Both the position numbers and the translations under genes were made by a program. 64,000 nt of DNA, from NCBI RefSeq assembly GCF_004216755.1, contig NZ_SGWZ01000001.1, positions 372,001 through 436,000 of the forward strand, written 5' to 3'. Origin of the DNA: Kerstersia gyiorum (GTDB taxonomy: Bacteria; Pseudomonadota; Gammaproteobacteria; Burkholderiales; Burkholderiaceae_B). Of the stretch, positions 47,716 through 57,280 are shown one piece after another (within the stretch, counting starts at the first letter, position 1; each line of letters starts with the position of its first letter). A model generated the notes under the pieces. The model saw only the letters and a list, made by a program, of their open reading frames with translations. It was not told the origin of the DNA and ran no database searches.

Positions 47716-48042
47716 GGATGGAGTGGCTCGCAGGAGAGGAACACGCGGGTTCGGGTTGACAGTGCAAGCGTTGGAGTGACGCTTGAGGATACTGCTGTGT
47801 TTTACCAGAAACAGGAGGCAATCGTGAGGGTGACGTGACAGTTCCTGGCGGGTGCTGCAGCGGCCGCTGATGCCAGTGTAGCGGCCTGGCAGCGTGGCAG
47901 GCCGGCGGCGAGCGTGAAGGAATGACAACGGTGCAAAGACGAAGGCGGAATGACGAAGGCGCCGGACGTCCTGGTGGACGCCGGCGCCTGCTGGCCGGTG
48001 GAGCGGCCGCCAGGGGTTTGGCGGCAGCGGGCCGGAACTGCC
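47716..48042. other. Intergenic region between hydrolase and ompW
   Basis: 327 bp. No gene. It contains the long GC hairpin at 47957-47989 just after the ompW stop; the rest must hold the hydrolase promoter but none is clear. Confidence 0.4.
47957..47989 (-). terminator. GC-rich hairpin downstream of ompW
   Basis: AGGCGCCGG-A-CGTCC (47957-47971), loop TGGT, GGACG-CCGGCGCCT (47976-47989): 14 bp paired with one bulged A. It lies 54 bp past the ompW stop. There is no T-tract, so termination or 3'-end protection are both possible. Confidence 0.45.
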
Positions 48043-48681
48043 TTAGAAGCGGTAGCCGACAGCGATGGTGCCGACCCACGGGTCGATCTTGGCCTTGCCG
48101 ATCTTCTCGCCATTGAGCTTCACATTCGAGCTGATGTCGATGTAGCGCACGTCGGCGTTGATGAACCAGTTCTTGTCGAGCGCCACGTCCACGCCGACCT
48201 GGGCTGCGACACCCCAGGAATCGCTCAGGCGCAGCTTGTTGCCGGCGATATCGCCGCGCGCCTTGGTGTCGAAGAAGGTGGTGTAGTTCAGGCCGACGCC
48301 GACATACGGCTGTACGGTGGAATCCGGCAGGAAGTGCCATTGCAGGCTCAGCGTGGGCGGCAGGTGCTTGGTCTTGCCGATGTAGCCGTTGACGGCGCCG
48401 TCAGCATTGATGTCGTGGCTGAAAGGGATGGCGCCCAGCAGTTCGACGCCAATATTGCGGGTGGCCATGTAGGTGACGCTGAAGCTGGGGCGGGTGCTGT
48501 TGCCGACGTTCAGTTTGGCAGCGCCATCCAGGATGTCGCCGTTGTTCGATTTGGGGTGCACATGGCTGACGCCGACTTTCAACAGCCAATCTCCTTCTTC
48601 GTAGGCGTGGGCCAGGGGCGATGCCAGCAGGCCGGCGCCCAGCAACAGGGCGGCCATAGGCTTGAGGGTGCGGATGCTCAT
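48043..48681 (-). CDS. ompW: OmpW family outer membrane protein
   Basis: 212 residues: signal peptide ending SPLAHAYEEG, then an eight-stranded barrel with family markers DWLLKVGVSHVHPKSNNGDI, LPPTLSLQWHFLPDSTVQPY, VGVGLNYTTFF and a C-terminal VGYRF ending in Phe. ATG 48681 follows GGAGAAG. Small hydrophobic-channel porin; often induced by oxygen or stress changes. Confidence 0.93.
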   Translation of the reverse strand: MSIRTLKPMAALLLGAGLLASPLAHAYEEGDWLLKVGVSHVHPKSNNGDILDGAAKLNVGNSTRPSFSVTYMATRNIGVELLGAIPFSHDINADGAVNGYIGKTKHLPPTLSLQWHFLPDSTVQPYVGVGLNYTTFFDTKARGDIAGNKLRLSDSWGVAAQVGVDVALDKNWFINADVRYIDISSNVKLNGEKIGKAKIDPWVGTIAVGYRF

Positions 48682-48885
48682 CTGACTTCTCCAGAATTTG
48701 ATCATTGCGATATAAAAACCACACTCCCAGCATGCCTTTTTCCCGCAGCGCGGGATTTGATGTTTCGCAAGGAATCGGGGTTTTTCCGGAGAGGGGACGT
48801 TTTCCTGTGTGAATGTGTCCCCAGGTGTTGCTTTCGTACCTCATTGCCGGTGCGGTCGTGGGCGGCGGCACCGGCGTGCACGCGG

Positions 48886-49842
48886 TTATTGGCCGGCGCA
48901 GGCCGAGTCTGCGGCGGGCAGGCCGTTCTGGTAGCACTGCCGCAGCGGGCGTGAGGCAAGGCTGCCGGTGTCGCCGAACATCTCGTACCAGCCATGGACC
49001 TGCTGTTGCTTGTTCATGGGCGAACGCATGTGCAAGCGGTTGTTCATGTACAGCTCCAGCACTTCACCCTCCTGGGTGTAGCGGGTGATCGCAACACTGC
49101 TGCGCAACGGCGGCATCGCAGGTGTCAGCGACGGCGCGGTGTCGATCAGCGTAAAGGTGACCTGCACGTCGTCGGATTGCCCTATAGCACCTCGGCCGTA
49201 AGTGATGCTGAAGGCGCCCTGGCCTTGCGGCCGGCCGGGCAGCGCCGTGGAAACCAGCTCGCCGGAGGGCTGACGTTCGAACAGTTGGGAGTAAGAGGCC
49301 TCGATGACGTTCAGGATGCGGCTGGGATTGCCCTGGGCGTCATAGCGGGCCGTACCGCGCTGTTGCGTGTGCAGCAGGGTGACCAGGTTGCCCATGGTCA
49401 GGCGGCTTTCATCGGTCCAGATGTACTCGGTCAGGCCGGTCAGCAACGCCTGCTTGGGGCAGGGGCTGCCTACCAGGATCAGCTGGCCTGCCAGGGTTTC
49501 GGTCTCGGTGCCGTGGTTACGCGTTTCTTCTTCCAGCGCGGCCACGGTTTGCGGGCCCAGCACCGCGCGCCTGGCGGCCTCGGGTTCGAACGCGCAGCCT
49601 GTTGCGTCCTTGGCCTTGAAAATGCTCTCAGGCCGCGAAAGCAGGATGGAAAAAATTTCGATGGCCAGGGGCAGGTTTGCCATGGCATCACTGGCCGGCA
49701 TGCCCTGGAATGCTTCGGCAGGCGGGCTGAATTCGGCGTGCGCTGGCATAGGGATCATCCCCAGGGGCAGCAGCAGACCGGCGATCAGGCGAGCATAGGG
49801 TAAGAAGACAGTCGTGGAGAGCACAGAGTGACAGGCAGTCAT
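48886..49842 (-). CDS. Secreted protein of unknown function (318 aa)
   Basis: A signal peptide is likely (ARLIAGLLLPLGMIPMPAHA). The mature part has four cysteines (ATGCAFEP, GSPCPKQ, RQCYQNG, DSACAGQ) that could form disulfides, and YTQEGEVLELYMNNRLHMRS. No family recognised. It is 109 bp downstream of the PKD lipoprotein gene on the same strand, so it could belong to the iron-uptake cluster. Confidence 0.7.
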   Translation of the reverse strand: MTACHSVLSTTVFLPYARLIAGLLLPLGMIPMPAHAEFSPPAEAFQGMPASDAMANLPLAIEIFSILLSRPESIFKAKDATGCAFEPEAARRAVLGPQTVAALEEETRNHGTETETLAGQLILVGSPCPKQALLTGLTEYIWTDESRLTMGNLVTLLHTQQRGTARYDAQGNPSRILNVIEASYSQLFERQPSGELVSTALPGRPQGQGAFSITYGRGAIGQSDDVQVTFTLIDTAPSLTPAMPPLRSSVAITRYTQEGEVLELYMNNRLHMRSPMNKQQQVHGWYEMFGDTGSLASRPLRQCYQNGLPAADSACAGQ

Positions 49843-49950
49843 GGCAGGTCCTGGCGGGCCATCGAGGCAGCAGAGGCGCTATGTTACTGCGCCTGTCTGC
49901 CGCGATGGTGGTCAGGGCCGGGGGATGCTAACCGGGGTTGGGTGAGGTGC

Positions 49951-52557
49951 TTAGTACGAGAATGTCCATTCCGGTTTTTCTTTGATGCGGAAGAACCAGG
50001 TGAAGGGGTTTGTGTTGATGAGGGCACCGTCAGTCTGACTATCTTGGCAGAATGTGGAGTCCTCGTTGAGCCTCAAGGTGACGGAGAAGGTCGCTGTTTC
50101 TCCCTTCTTGATGGTTTCGCCGTTGGTGATTCCATCGAAAGCAAGTGTGGCGTTGCCGGAAGCATCCTGGGCGGTCAGATCTGCAATCGTATAGTCTTGC
50201 TGGCCAGCACTTAACTGGTAAGTGCCAAGGACAAAGGGCTCCTGATTGTGATTTTCCCTGGCGCTGCAAAGGTAGGGATACCAATGTGAGGAGAACTTGA
50301 ACATGGCGAAGTGTTCTTGGGTCGGGAAGAACACTTGGCTCGATGACAGGGAGGACAAGGTCCAGTCTTTGACTAGCTCAAGTTTGCCGGTCGTACTGTT
50401 CCAGCGGTGGACGAGGTGCAGGTCTTCCAGCAACAGGCTCGGATAGTCCTCGCGTGTGGCGGCGTTCACGCTGAAGTTGAAGGGCCCGGTGTTTTCCGCG
50501 CCGTCCGTTACCCAGAGCGTCAGATCATAGGTACCGGTCATGGCAGGAGCGAAACTGAGGTCTGCGCAAGAGGTCCATTCCCGTGCTGTGTTTTGCCGGG
50601 CGATGTATTCGGCTGCGGTTTCCGTTCCCCGCCAGGAACTCATGGACCAGTTGTCACCGATATAGCAAGTCTGGAACGATGTGATTGACGCGTTGTGCGT
50701 GCCGTAGCCGGCCGGCAGGCCTGTCAGGCTCCACAGATAGCCCAGCTTGTCGCCGTCGGGATCATAGGCATTGGCCACAAATGCGAATTCGTTCCAGAAG
50801 TCCTGTGTGGTGTTGTAGAGGCTGAATTGCTCCCGGTTCTTGTGGATCAGCAAAGGTTGCTCGCGGTCGTAGGCGCGGGTCTGGTAGGGGCGGGCTTCGG
50901 GGGCGAAGTTCTGGGTCTTGGCGTAGATTGAAAAAACTTTGGGCAGAATGCTGACGGCACCATGGCTGTCAGTGACCGCAAGCTGAAACATGTAGCGGCC
51001 GGGCTGATCCAGGAGAATGTTGGTGCGTTCCGTGTTCAGGCTGCTCAGCGAAGCCTGACTGTGATCAGGGCGATCCAGCAATTGCCACTCATATTTCGTG
51101 ATGCGATTGTTGTCAGTATCGGAGCCGTGGCCTAGTAATTCGAGCTGGGTGCCGGTCATGAAGCTGGTGCTATCGCTGCGTGCCGGCCCGGCTTCGGCTG
51201 TCGGGGCATGGTTGGCGCCGTTGAGTACGCTGAAGGTTGCGATAGCCGGTTCGGACCAGGCGCCTGCCGAGTCTTTGACACGCAGCTGGAATTTGTACTT
51301 TTCCACGCCTTCGCCATCGAATTTCCGGGGGGTGAAATAGGAATAGCGCCCGGTCAGTTCGAGTTTTGCGGCGCCAGGTGCCGGCTCTTCGAGCAGGGTC
51401 CATTCGTACTCGAATTGCATGTTGCCGGTTTCGTCTATATCGTAAGACGACCTGCCGTAGAGCCCTGTACGCGCGCCTTTTTCAATTTCAAAAGTATTTT
51501 CGTTGTAATTGTGCAGGAAGACGGCGACAGGTGGCGTATTGGGAGCATTGTCGGGCAATACGGACGTCAGTCGGTATTCGTCGTAGTGATATTGCACGCC
51601 GTCGAACAGACTGAGGCCGACGGTATAGGTATCGACGGCGTTGGGCGTGAAACTCATGCGGTCGGTGTTGGCACCTTCCATGGCGGGCAGCGGCGCCAGG
51701 CCCTGTTTGGTAAGGCTCCAACGGTACTGCAGCGCGCCACCCCCCGTGCCGGCTGTGCTCTTGCTGGCGTCGAAAGAGATTTTTTGTCCTCTGACATAGG
51801 GTGCGCTGTTCAGCGGTTCGATGACGGCAGAGGGCAGGGCCAGGGGTTCCTGCACGCTGACGACCAGCGTGGCGGGTTTCAGGCTGCTTTTGCCTTCGTA
51901 GGAGACGTTCAGCTCGAACTCGTATTTGCCCGGCACATCAGCATCGAAGCGTGGCTGAGCGAGCATGGCTTCCTCCGCGTCCAGACCCGCTATTTTGCTG
52001 GCCGGGGGAGCAGCGACCAGCCGCCAGAAATATTTCAGCTTGGCGGGGTCGCCACCTGATGGCGGCAAGCTGGCGCGGCCATCGAGCTGTATCAGGCCGA
52101 GCCGCATATTGCGTTCACGTCTTTCAACCATCGCCACGGGATGGTCGCTGGTCACGGACAAGGACAATTGCTGGGAGGCTAGGGCATCGCCGTTGTCGAC
52201 GGTGAGCCGGATCTGGTAATCGCCCGGCAAGGTAGGCGTGAGCTGGGTGCGTGCCGCCTGTGGATTGTCGATGGCGTCGTCTCCAGGTTGTTGCGCCAGC
52301 CGCCAGGAGTAGGCCAAAGTGCCGCTTGGTGTACTGCTGCCGCTTGCATCCAGCGTGATCTTGGTGCCCGCGGCAAGCGTGTCGCCATCAGCAAGCGGGG
52401 TGTTGCCCACTGCTGCGCGCAAGACGGCATTAGGACGGCTGGCAGTGTTGTTGCCATTGCTGCTGCCGTTGTCGGAGTCGCTGCCTCCGCCGCCGCAGGC
52501 GGCCAGAAGTGAGGCAGCGCCCAGGCTGGCCAGCCATTTTTGCCATTGATGTTTCAT
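49951..52557 (-). CDS. Large PKD-domain lipoprotein next to a TonB receptor
   Basis: 868 residues. Lipobox in LGAASLLAACGGGGSDSDNG, so the mature protein is lipid-anchored. Then a series of Ig-like/PKD domains (for example LDASGSSTPSGTLAYSWRLA, ISFDASKSTAGTGGGALQYR, AEAGPARSDSTSFMTGTQLE, YEWQLLDRPDHSQASL), about five in the first 600 residues, and a C-terminal region with paired cysteines (SFQTCYIGDNW, TSCADLSF, YLCSARENH, STFCQDSQ). It follows the TonB receptor by 66 bp. Likely a surface or periplasmic binding partner of the receptor. Confidence 0.82.
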   Translation of the reverse strand: MKHQWQKWLASLGAASLLAACGGGGSDSDNGSSNGNNTASRPNAVLRAAVGNTPLADGDTLAAGTKITLDASGSSTPSGTLAYSWRLAQQPGDDAIDNPQAARTQLTPTLPGDYQIRLTVDNGDALASQQLSLSVTSDHPVAMVERRERNMRLGLIQLDGRASLPPSGGDPAKLKYFWRLVAAPPASKIAGLDAEEAMLAQPRFDADVPGKYEFELNVSYEGKSSLKPATLVVSVQEPLALPSAVIEPLNSAPYVRGQKISFDASKSTAGTGGGALQYRWSLTKQGLAPLPAMEGANTDRMSFTPNAVDTYTVGLSLFDGVQYHYDEYRLTSVLPDNAPNTPPVAVFLHNYNENTFEIEKGARTGLYGRSSYDIDETGNMQFEYEWTLLEEPAPGAAKLELTGRYSYFTPRKFDGEGVEKYKFQLRVKDSAGAWSEPAIATFSVLNGANHAPTAEAGPARSDSTSFMTGTQLELLGHGSDTDNNRITKYEWQLLDRPDHSQASLSSLNTERTNILLDQPGRYMFQLAVTDSHGAVSILPKVFSIYAKTQNFAPEARPYQTRAYDREQPLLIHKNREQFSLYNTTQDFWNEFAFVANAYDPDGDKLGYLWSLTGLPAGYGTHNASITSFQTCYIGDNWSMSSWRGTETAAEYIARQNTAREWTSCADLSFAPAMTGTYDLTLWVTDGAENTGPFNFSVNAATREDYPSLLLEDLHLVHRWNSTTGKLELVKDWTLSSLSSSQVFFPTQEHFAMFKFSSHWYPYLCSARENHNQEPFVLGTYQLSAGQQDYTIADLTAQDASGNATLAFDGITNGETIKKGETATFSVTLRLNEDSTFCQDSQTDGALINTNPFTWFFRIKEKPEWTFSY

Positions 52558-52623
52558 AGTGGGTCCTCATTGCAGTGCCCTCTCGCTGCATGGCGACGAG
52601 GTCAGGGAAAATTGAGAGTGGGT

Positions 52624-55455
52624 TCAGAACTGCAGCGTCATGCCGAGCCTGGCCGTACGTCCCGGGGCAGGTACTGCGCCCAGGCCGATGGCATCCAGGT
52701 AGTAGCGGTCGGTCAGGTTGTCGATGTTGAAATCGACGCTGATGGCATCGTTGATGCGGTACGAGGCGAACAGGTCGAAGATTTTGTATTTGTGCCACTC
52801 CACCGGCTTGGCAAAAATGGAGTTCACGTGCTGATCGTCATATTCAGGAACACGATTGCGTTCGCCCATGAACGTGCCTCGCATGCCCAGTACCAGGCGG
52901 CGATCCAGCAGGCGCAGCCCGAGCCGGGCGCTGCCGTGCCAGTTCGGTGGAATCATGTTGTTGACGTAGCTCACGGCCAGTCCGAAGTCGGTGCAGCGTT
53001 GACGGCGGTAGCTGCCGCTGTGGCAGATCTCGATCAGGTTGTAGCGGGTGGCGCCGAATTCGGCGAAGAACATGCCGGCGTCATAGGAACCCGAAACTTC
53101 GAAACCATTGAAGCGAGCACTGTCGATATTGCGCATGCGCCATCCATCGCTTTCGTCGGCATTGCTGACCGTGCGAGTCAGATAGTCGGACATGTGGTTG
53201 CGGAAGTAGGAAAACTTCAGGCGCAGCGCATCGCTGTTGGTGAATACACCGTCCTGCAGCAGGCTGATGCCGACTTCCCGGTTGCGAGCGTGTTCCGGCT
53301 TCAGATAGCTGCCGACGACCGTATTGACGGAAAAACCGCTGCTGGATTCGAACAGGCTGGGCATGCGCAGCGCTTCGGCATAGCGTCCATACACTTGCCA
53401 GCCGGGTGCGAATTCCCAGGACAGGCTGGCCACGGGGGCAGAACCGCTGTGGCGTACCTTGCCTATCATGACTGTTTCGCAGGTGGTGCTGCTGCTGACA
53501 CTGGCAGGGCCGCCATTGCCAGTGTCGGATTCGACGGTCTCGGTTTCGCAGATACTGCTGGTTTTGTGGTCCAGTGCGTGATAGCGGGTGTAGCGCAAGC
53601 CTGCATCCAAGGTCACGCTGGGCACGGGTTGATACTTGAGCGCGATGAATGTGCTGTACTCTTTCCGCTCTGCATCCCGTGCATTGTTGAATGCGTCCGG
53701 GTCGCCGCCAGTGGGCTTGACGTCTTCGCGCTGTACAGCGACGCCATAGCGCAGTTCTGCTTCGCCCCAGAAGTCGAACAGCATGGTGTTGCTCAGGTCC
53801 GCCCCTGTGCGGCGGTAGTTTTCCGCTGCTGCCGATGAGAATGCCGAAATCATGCCGGCGTCAGGTTTGATGGCACCGTAATTGCGGTTCAGCGTATCTG
53901 TGTCGGTATGCCAGAGATTGGCACTGACGTTCAGCAGTGAATTGTCTGCAGGGGACCACTTGTAGCGGCTGGTGTAGGTGTTGGCCGTGACCTCACTGTT
54001 GTTGGTCTGTGCGATATGGCCCAGCCATATCAGTTGCGAGGGCATCAGCTCGCCATATTCGCTTTTGTAGCGCAGCCAGCCCAGTTCCAGTTCTTGATCC
54101 GGCGCCAGGTGGGCCTTGGCCTTGAGCAGGGATGATTGGCTTTTGTAGTTGCTGTTGACGACCAGTTCGCCGGCACGAAAACGTGAGGCACCGGTCATGA
54201 CGGGATAGACCGAGGTCCATAGATCGAACAGGCCCGGCGCGGTATTCGACATGTCCACGACTGGGGCCGGACCGTGTTTGCCAGCGTAATAATTGCCCTG
54301 GCGGCGGGTTGCATAGGCGGCGACGAGTTCGACTTTGCCCAGTTGCAATCCCATGGCCAGACTGCTCGCCCAGCTTTTGGGCTCCAGCGTGGCTGGCCGT
54401 TCCAGGGTGGTGTCGCCGGAGGGGCCGACCATGCTGGCAGGATCGTAGCCTGCCGAGCACTGTGCTTCGCTGCCTGGCTTGCAATTGATGCGGTATTCCC
54501 GTCCCGGGTAGTAACCTGATGTGGTGCCGGGTGCGACGGGAGAGCCGCTGTTGTTGCCGATGACGCTGCCGCGCATGCGCACGCCGAAGGTCTGGCCATC
54601 CTTCACGATGTCGCTGGCGCTGAGTGTCCGTGCAATGACCAGGCCGCCCACGGCGCCCGTACCTTGGGCGGTCATACTGGGGCCTTTTTCGATGGTGATG
54701 CCGCCGATCAGGTCTGGGTCGATATAACTGCGTGATGCTACGCCGGAGTAACCACGATATACGGTGGTTTCCTGCCTGGCACCATCAACAAGCACCGGTA
54801 CTCGGCCTTGTCCCTGCATGCCGCGGATATTGACGTCCAACCCGCCAGAGTTACGGTTTTCACCGATCAGTACGCCAGGAATCCCCTGGAAAATATCGCC
54901 GACCGAAGTGCCCCGGAATTGTTCGATTTCGTCTCGGGTCAGAACATTGACAGATTGCGGCGCGAGGTAGGCGAGGTCTTTGGCGTTTTCCTGGCCATAG
55001 ACCTGCACGGCATCCAAGGCAGTGACAGACGCGCTGGTATCCAGCCGGGGGCGCAGTTGCAGGTGATAGACATCCTTGCCCTGGCGCACTGCTTCCAGCG
55101 GTGTATCGCGTAGCAGGAACGCCAGGCCTTGTTCCACGGTATAGCTGCCACGCATGGCAGCTCCCTGCAGACCGGCCGTCTGTTCAGGATGGAAAGAAAT
55201 ATTGATGCCGGATTGGCCTGCAAAGGTGCTCAGGACTTCTCCCAGGCTGCCTGCGGGAATGTCGTAGATCCTGCCTGGCACATTGGCGCCGGGGCGCATG
55301 CTGTCTTGCGCTTGCGCTGGTTGGGCCAGCATGCCGTCGCCCAGACCCAGAAGCAGGGCAAGGCAGCACACCGAAACGGGGATGGACCGGGAGGATCCGC
55401 GCGCGGATGGCTGGCTGCCAGCCTTGAACGGCCGACGTGAGAAAGGATGCGCCAT
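52624..55455 (-). CDS. TonB-dependent receptor with STN signalling domain (heme/hemophore type)
   Basis: 943 residues. A long signal region ends near LAQPAQAQD; STN domain (RIYDIPAGSLGEVLSTFAGQ, about residues 60-115); plug (SVNVLTRDEIEQFRGTSVGD, NIRGMQGQGRVPVLVDGARQ); barrel ending RTARLGMTLQF. The VDGARQ plug motif and size resemble hemoglobin/heme or transferrin-type receptors. The STN domain couples ligand binding to the FecR/sigma pair upstream, as in FecA and HasR. Ligand not determined. Confidence 0.9.
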   Translation of the reverse strand: MAHPFSRRPFKAGSQPSARGSSRSIPVSVCCLALLLGLGDGMLAQPAQAQDSMRPGANVPGRIYDIPAGSLGEVLSTFAGQSGINISFHPEQTAGLQGAAMRGSYTVEQGLAFLLRDTPLEAVRQGKDVYHLQLRPRLDTSASVTALDAVQVYGQENAKDLAYLAPQSVNVLTRDEIEQFRGTSVGDIFQGIPGVLIGENRNSGGLDVNIRGMQGQGRVPVLVDGARQETTVYRGYSGVASRSYIDPDLIGGITIEKGPSMTAQGTGAVGGLVIARTLSASDIVKDGQTFGVRMRGSVIGNNSGSPVAPGTTSGYYPGREYRINCKPGSEAQCSAGYDPASMVGPSGDTTLERPATLEPKSWASSLAMGLQLGKVELVAAYATRRQGNYYAGKHGPAPVVDMSNTAPGLFDLWTSVYPVMTGASRFRAGELVVNSNYKSQSSLLKAKAHLAPDQELELGWLRYKSEYGELMPSQLIWLGHIAQTNNSEVTANTYTSRYKWSPADNSLLNVSANLWHTDTDTLNRNYGAIKPDAGMISAFSSAAAENYRRTGADLSNTMLFDFWGEAELRYGVAVQREDVKPTGGDPDAFNNARDAERKEYSTFIALKYQPVPSVTLDAGLRYTRYHALDHKTSSICETETVESDTGNGGPASVSSSTTCETVMIGKVRHSGSAPVASLSWEFAPGWQVYGRYAEALRMPSLFESSSGFSVNTVVGSYLKPEHARNREVGISLLQDGVFTNSDALRLKFSYFRNHMSDYLTRTVSNADESDGWRMRNIDSARFNGFEVSGSYDAGMFFAEFGATRYNLIEICHSGSYRRQRCTDFGLAVSYVNNMIPPNWHGSARLGLRLLDRRLVLGMRGTFMGERNRVPEYDDQHVNSIFAKPVEWHKYKIFDLFASYRINDAISVDFNIDNLTDRYYLDAIGLGAVPAPGRTARLGMTLQF

Positions 55456-55567
55456 TGTTTCTGTCTCGGAAATGAAAGTGCGAATAGGTATCGCTATTCA
55501 GGCCGAAACAGCCGGTACAGAAGTGCCAGTTGGCTAGCAGGTTATTTGTATCTTTTTGTAAGTGACA

Positions 55568-56548
55568 TCAGCGCAGATCGACCTGCACCCAGTATTGCGA
55601 GCGATATCTGATCTGGATGGGTAGGGTGCCCGCGATGATGTCGAGGATGTGGCGGGTGTCCGGTAACTGGAAGGCACCGGAGATGCGCAGCGCCCCGGCG
55701 GCGGGGGAATAGCGTACGACGCCTGGACGGTAGCGCGCCAAGTCTTCGAGAAATTCGCCCAGCGGCATATCGTTTGCGTAGAGCACGCCCTCGGTCCATC
55801 CACTGTCCTGCGGGGTGACTGCTTGCACCGGAGAGATCTGGTCGCGGCCGAAGCGAACCTTCTGCCCGGCTTCGATGATGCGGGCCGGTATATCGAGGAG
55901 ATCTGCCGGCTTGACCGCGACACTGTGCTCCAGGACGGTCAGCAGGGTGTTGTCCTGAGCTCGCACCATGAAACGTGTTCCCAGCGCCTGCATGGTGCCC
56001 TGATATGTTTCCACGATGAATGGCCTGCTGTCTGAAGGGCGGGAGTTCGTCGTGACCATGATTTCGCCTGCCAGCAGGCGCAAGCGCCGCTCGGTCCGGT
56101 CAAACTGCACATTCAGGCTGGTGCCGGTATTGAGCAGTACCGTACTGCCGTCATCCAGGTGCACGATGCGTTGCTGGCCTGTTCCGGTTGAATAGTCGGC
56201 TTGCCAGCGTTGCCACAGGAAGGATTCCCGTGTCAGCCAGACGGCAGGTGCAGCGAGCGCAGCCATGCTGAGGATCTTGATGGTGGTACGGCGCTTGATG
56301 GCGTGGTCGCGGGTCAGTACCGGGACACTCAGCTCAGGCGACAACATCCCCAGCTTGTCGAACAGGAATTCTGCCTTGCGCCAGGCGTACTCATGGCTTG
56401 GGTCCGCCCGGCGCCAGCGTGCACAGGCTTCGATATCGTCAGGGGAAGCGGGTTGTGCCTTGAGTCTAGCCATCCACTGGGCGGCTTCACGAATAACCTG
56501 GGCATCAGGTCGGGTCGCGCCATCAGTGTTTATTGGGCGGGTTGCCAT
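55568..56548 (-). CDS. fecR: FecR family anti-sigma regulator
   Basis: 326 residues: N-terminal DUF4880 (REAAQWMARLKAQPASPDDI), a membrane helix (KILSMAALAAPAVWLT), the FecR domain (TGTGQQRIVHLDDGSTVLLN, VETYQGTMQALGTRFMVRAQ) and a C-terminal STN-like secretin domain (MPLGEFLEDLARYRPGVVRY). ATG 56548 starts seven bases after the sigma gene. Transmits the receptor signal to the ECF sigma factor. Confidence 0.92.
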   Translation of the reverse strand: MATRPINTDGATRPDAQVIREAAQWMARLKAQPASPDDIEACARWRRADPSHEYAWRKAEFLFDKLGMLSPELSVPVLTRDHAIKRRTTIKILSMAALAAPAVWLTRESFLWQRWQADYSTGTGQQRIVHLDDGSTVLLNTGTSLNVQFDRTERRLRLLAGEIMVTTNSRPSDSRPFIVETYQGTMQALGTRFMVRAQDNTLLTVLEHSVAVKPADLLDIPARIIEAGQKVRFGRDQISPVQAVTPQDSGWTEGVLYANDMPLGEFLEDLARYRPGVVRYSPAAGALRISGAFQLPDTRHILDIIAGTLPIQIRYRSQYWVQVDLR

Positions 56549-56555
56549 GCTTGTA

Positions 56556-57071
56556 TCAGCCTTCTGCCAGGAGTTGGGCCAGACAGATTTCAAAGGCACG
56601 GACCATATGGCGCTTGACGGTGCGAGTGCTGATACCCAGGCGCCTAGCGATTTCGTCATAACCCAGGCCTTCGAGCTGCGACAGCACGAAGGTCTGTCTT
56701 ATGGCCGGGGATAGGTCATAAAGCAGCCGGTCTATTTCCTGCAGGGTTTCGATGGCTGCCAGGCGTTCCTGCTCTGAGGGCAGATATTCCGTGGGCAGGC
56801 TGGCGAGCGCCTCAAGGACGGCCTGCTCCAACGATTGGCGGCGCCAGTGGTCGATGACCAGGCCGCGTGCAATGGATGCCAGGTAGGCGCGTGGCTGGCG
56901 CAGGCATGCCAGCACCGGGGGCCGCAAGAGAATGCGGATAAACGTATCCTGCGCCAGATCAGCGGCATCTTCCTGCGACGCCAGGCGTCGTCGCAGCCAG
57001 GAACGCAGCCAGCCATGGTGTTCGATATACAGGGTATTCAGGTCGTTGGGTGGCGTCGGGGAGGCGGGCAT
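56556..57071 (-). CDS. fecI: ECF sigma factor, FecI type
   Basis: 171 residues: sigma region 2 (DAADLAQDTFIRILLRPPVL, RAYLASIARGLVIDHWRRQS) and region 4 (SPAIRQTFVLSQLEGLGYDE then IARRLGISTRTVKRHM). FecI-type sigma of an iron-responsive cell-surface signalling system. First gene of the fecI-fecR-receptor-lipoprotein cluster; a Fur-box-like palindrome lies upstream. Confidence 0.93.
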   Translation of the reverse strand: MPASPTPPNDLNTLYIEHHGWLRSWLRRRLASQEDAADLAQDTFIRILLRPPVLACLRQPRAYLASIARGLVIDHWRRQSLEQAVLEALASLPTEYLPSEQERLAAIETLQEIDRLLYDLSPAIRQTFVLSQLEGLGYDEIARRLGISTRTVKRHMVRAFEICLAQLLAEG

Positions 57072-57210
57072 GGCAGTTCCGGCGCGGGCGCCACGGGCCT
57101 GGGTGGCGCGGATACGACGATGGTCAGACTGGGAGTGCCCAGCGCTTCTGCTGTCCTGGCGGGGTGTCAGACAACAGTAGGCTGCTATTCTAGCGCCAAC
57201 AAATGATAGA

Positions 57211-57229
57211 GAGAATAATAGTTATTCCT
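57211..57229 (-). promoter_or_regulatory. Fur-box-like palindrome upstream of the ECF sigma gene
   Basis: GAATAATAGTTATTC (57213-57227) is a perfect 7-1-7 palindrome in A+T-rich DNA 140 bp before the sigma start, resembling the GATAAT / ATTATC pattern of Fur sites. It would shut the system off under iron excess. Confidence 0.55.
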
Positions 57230-57280
57230 GTATTGAAAAAAACAGCCGTTGCGGCCGACGCCGGCCGCAACGGCTGCTGA

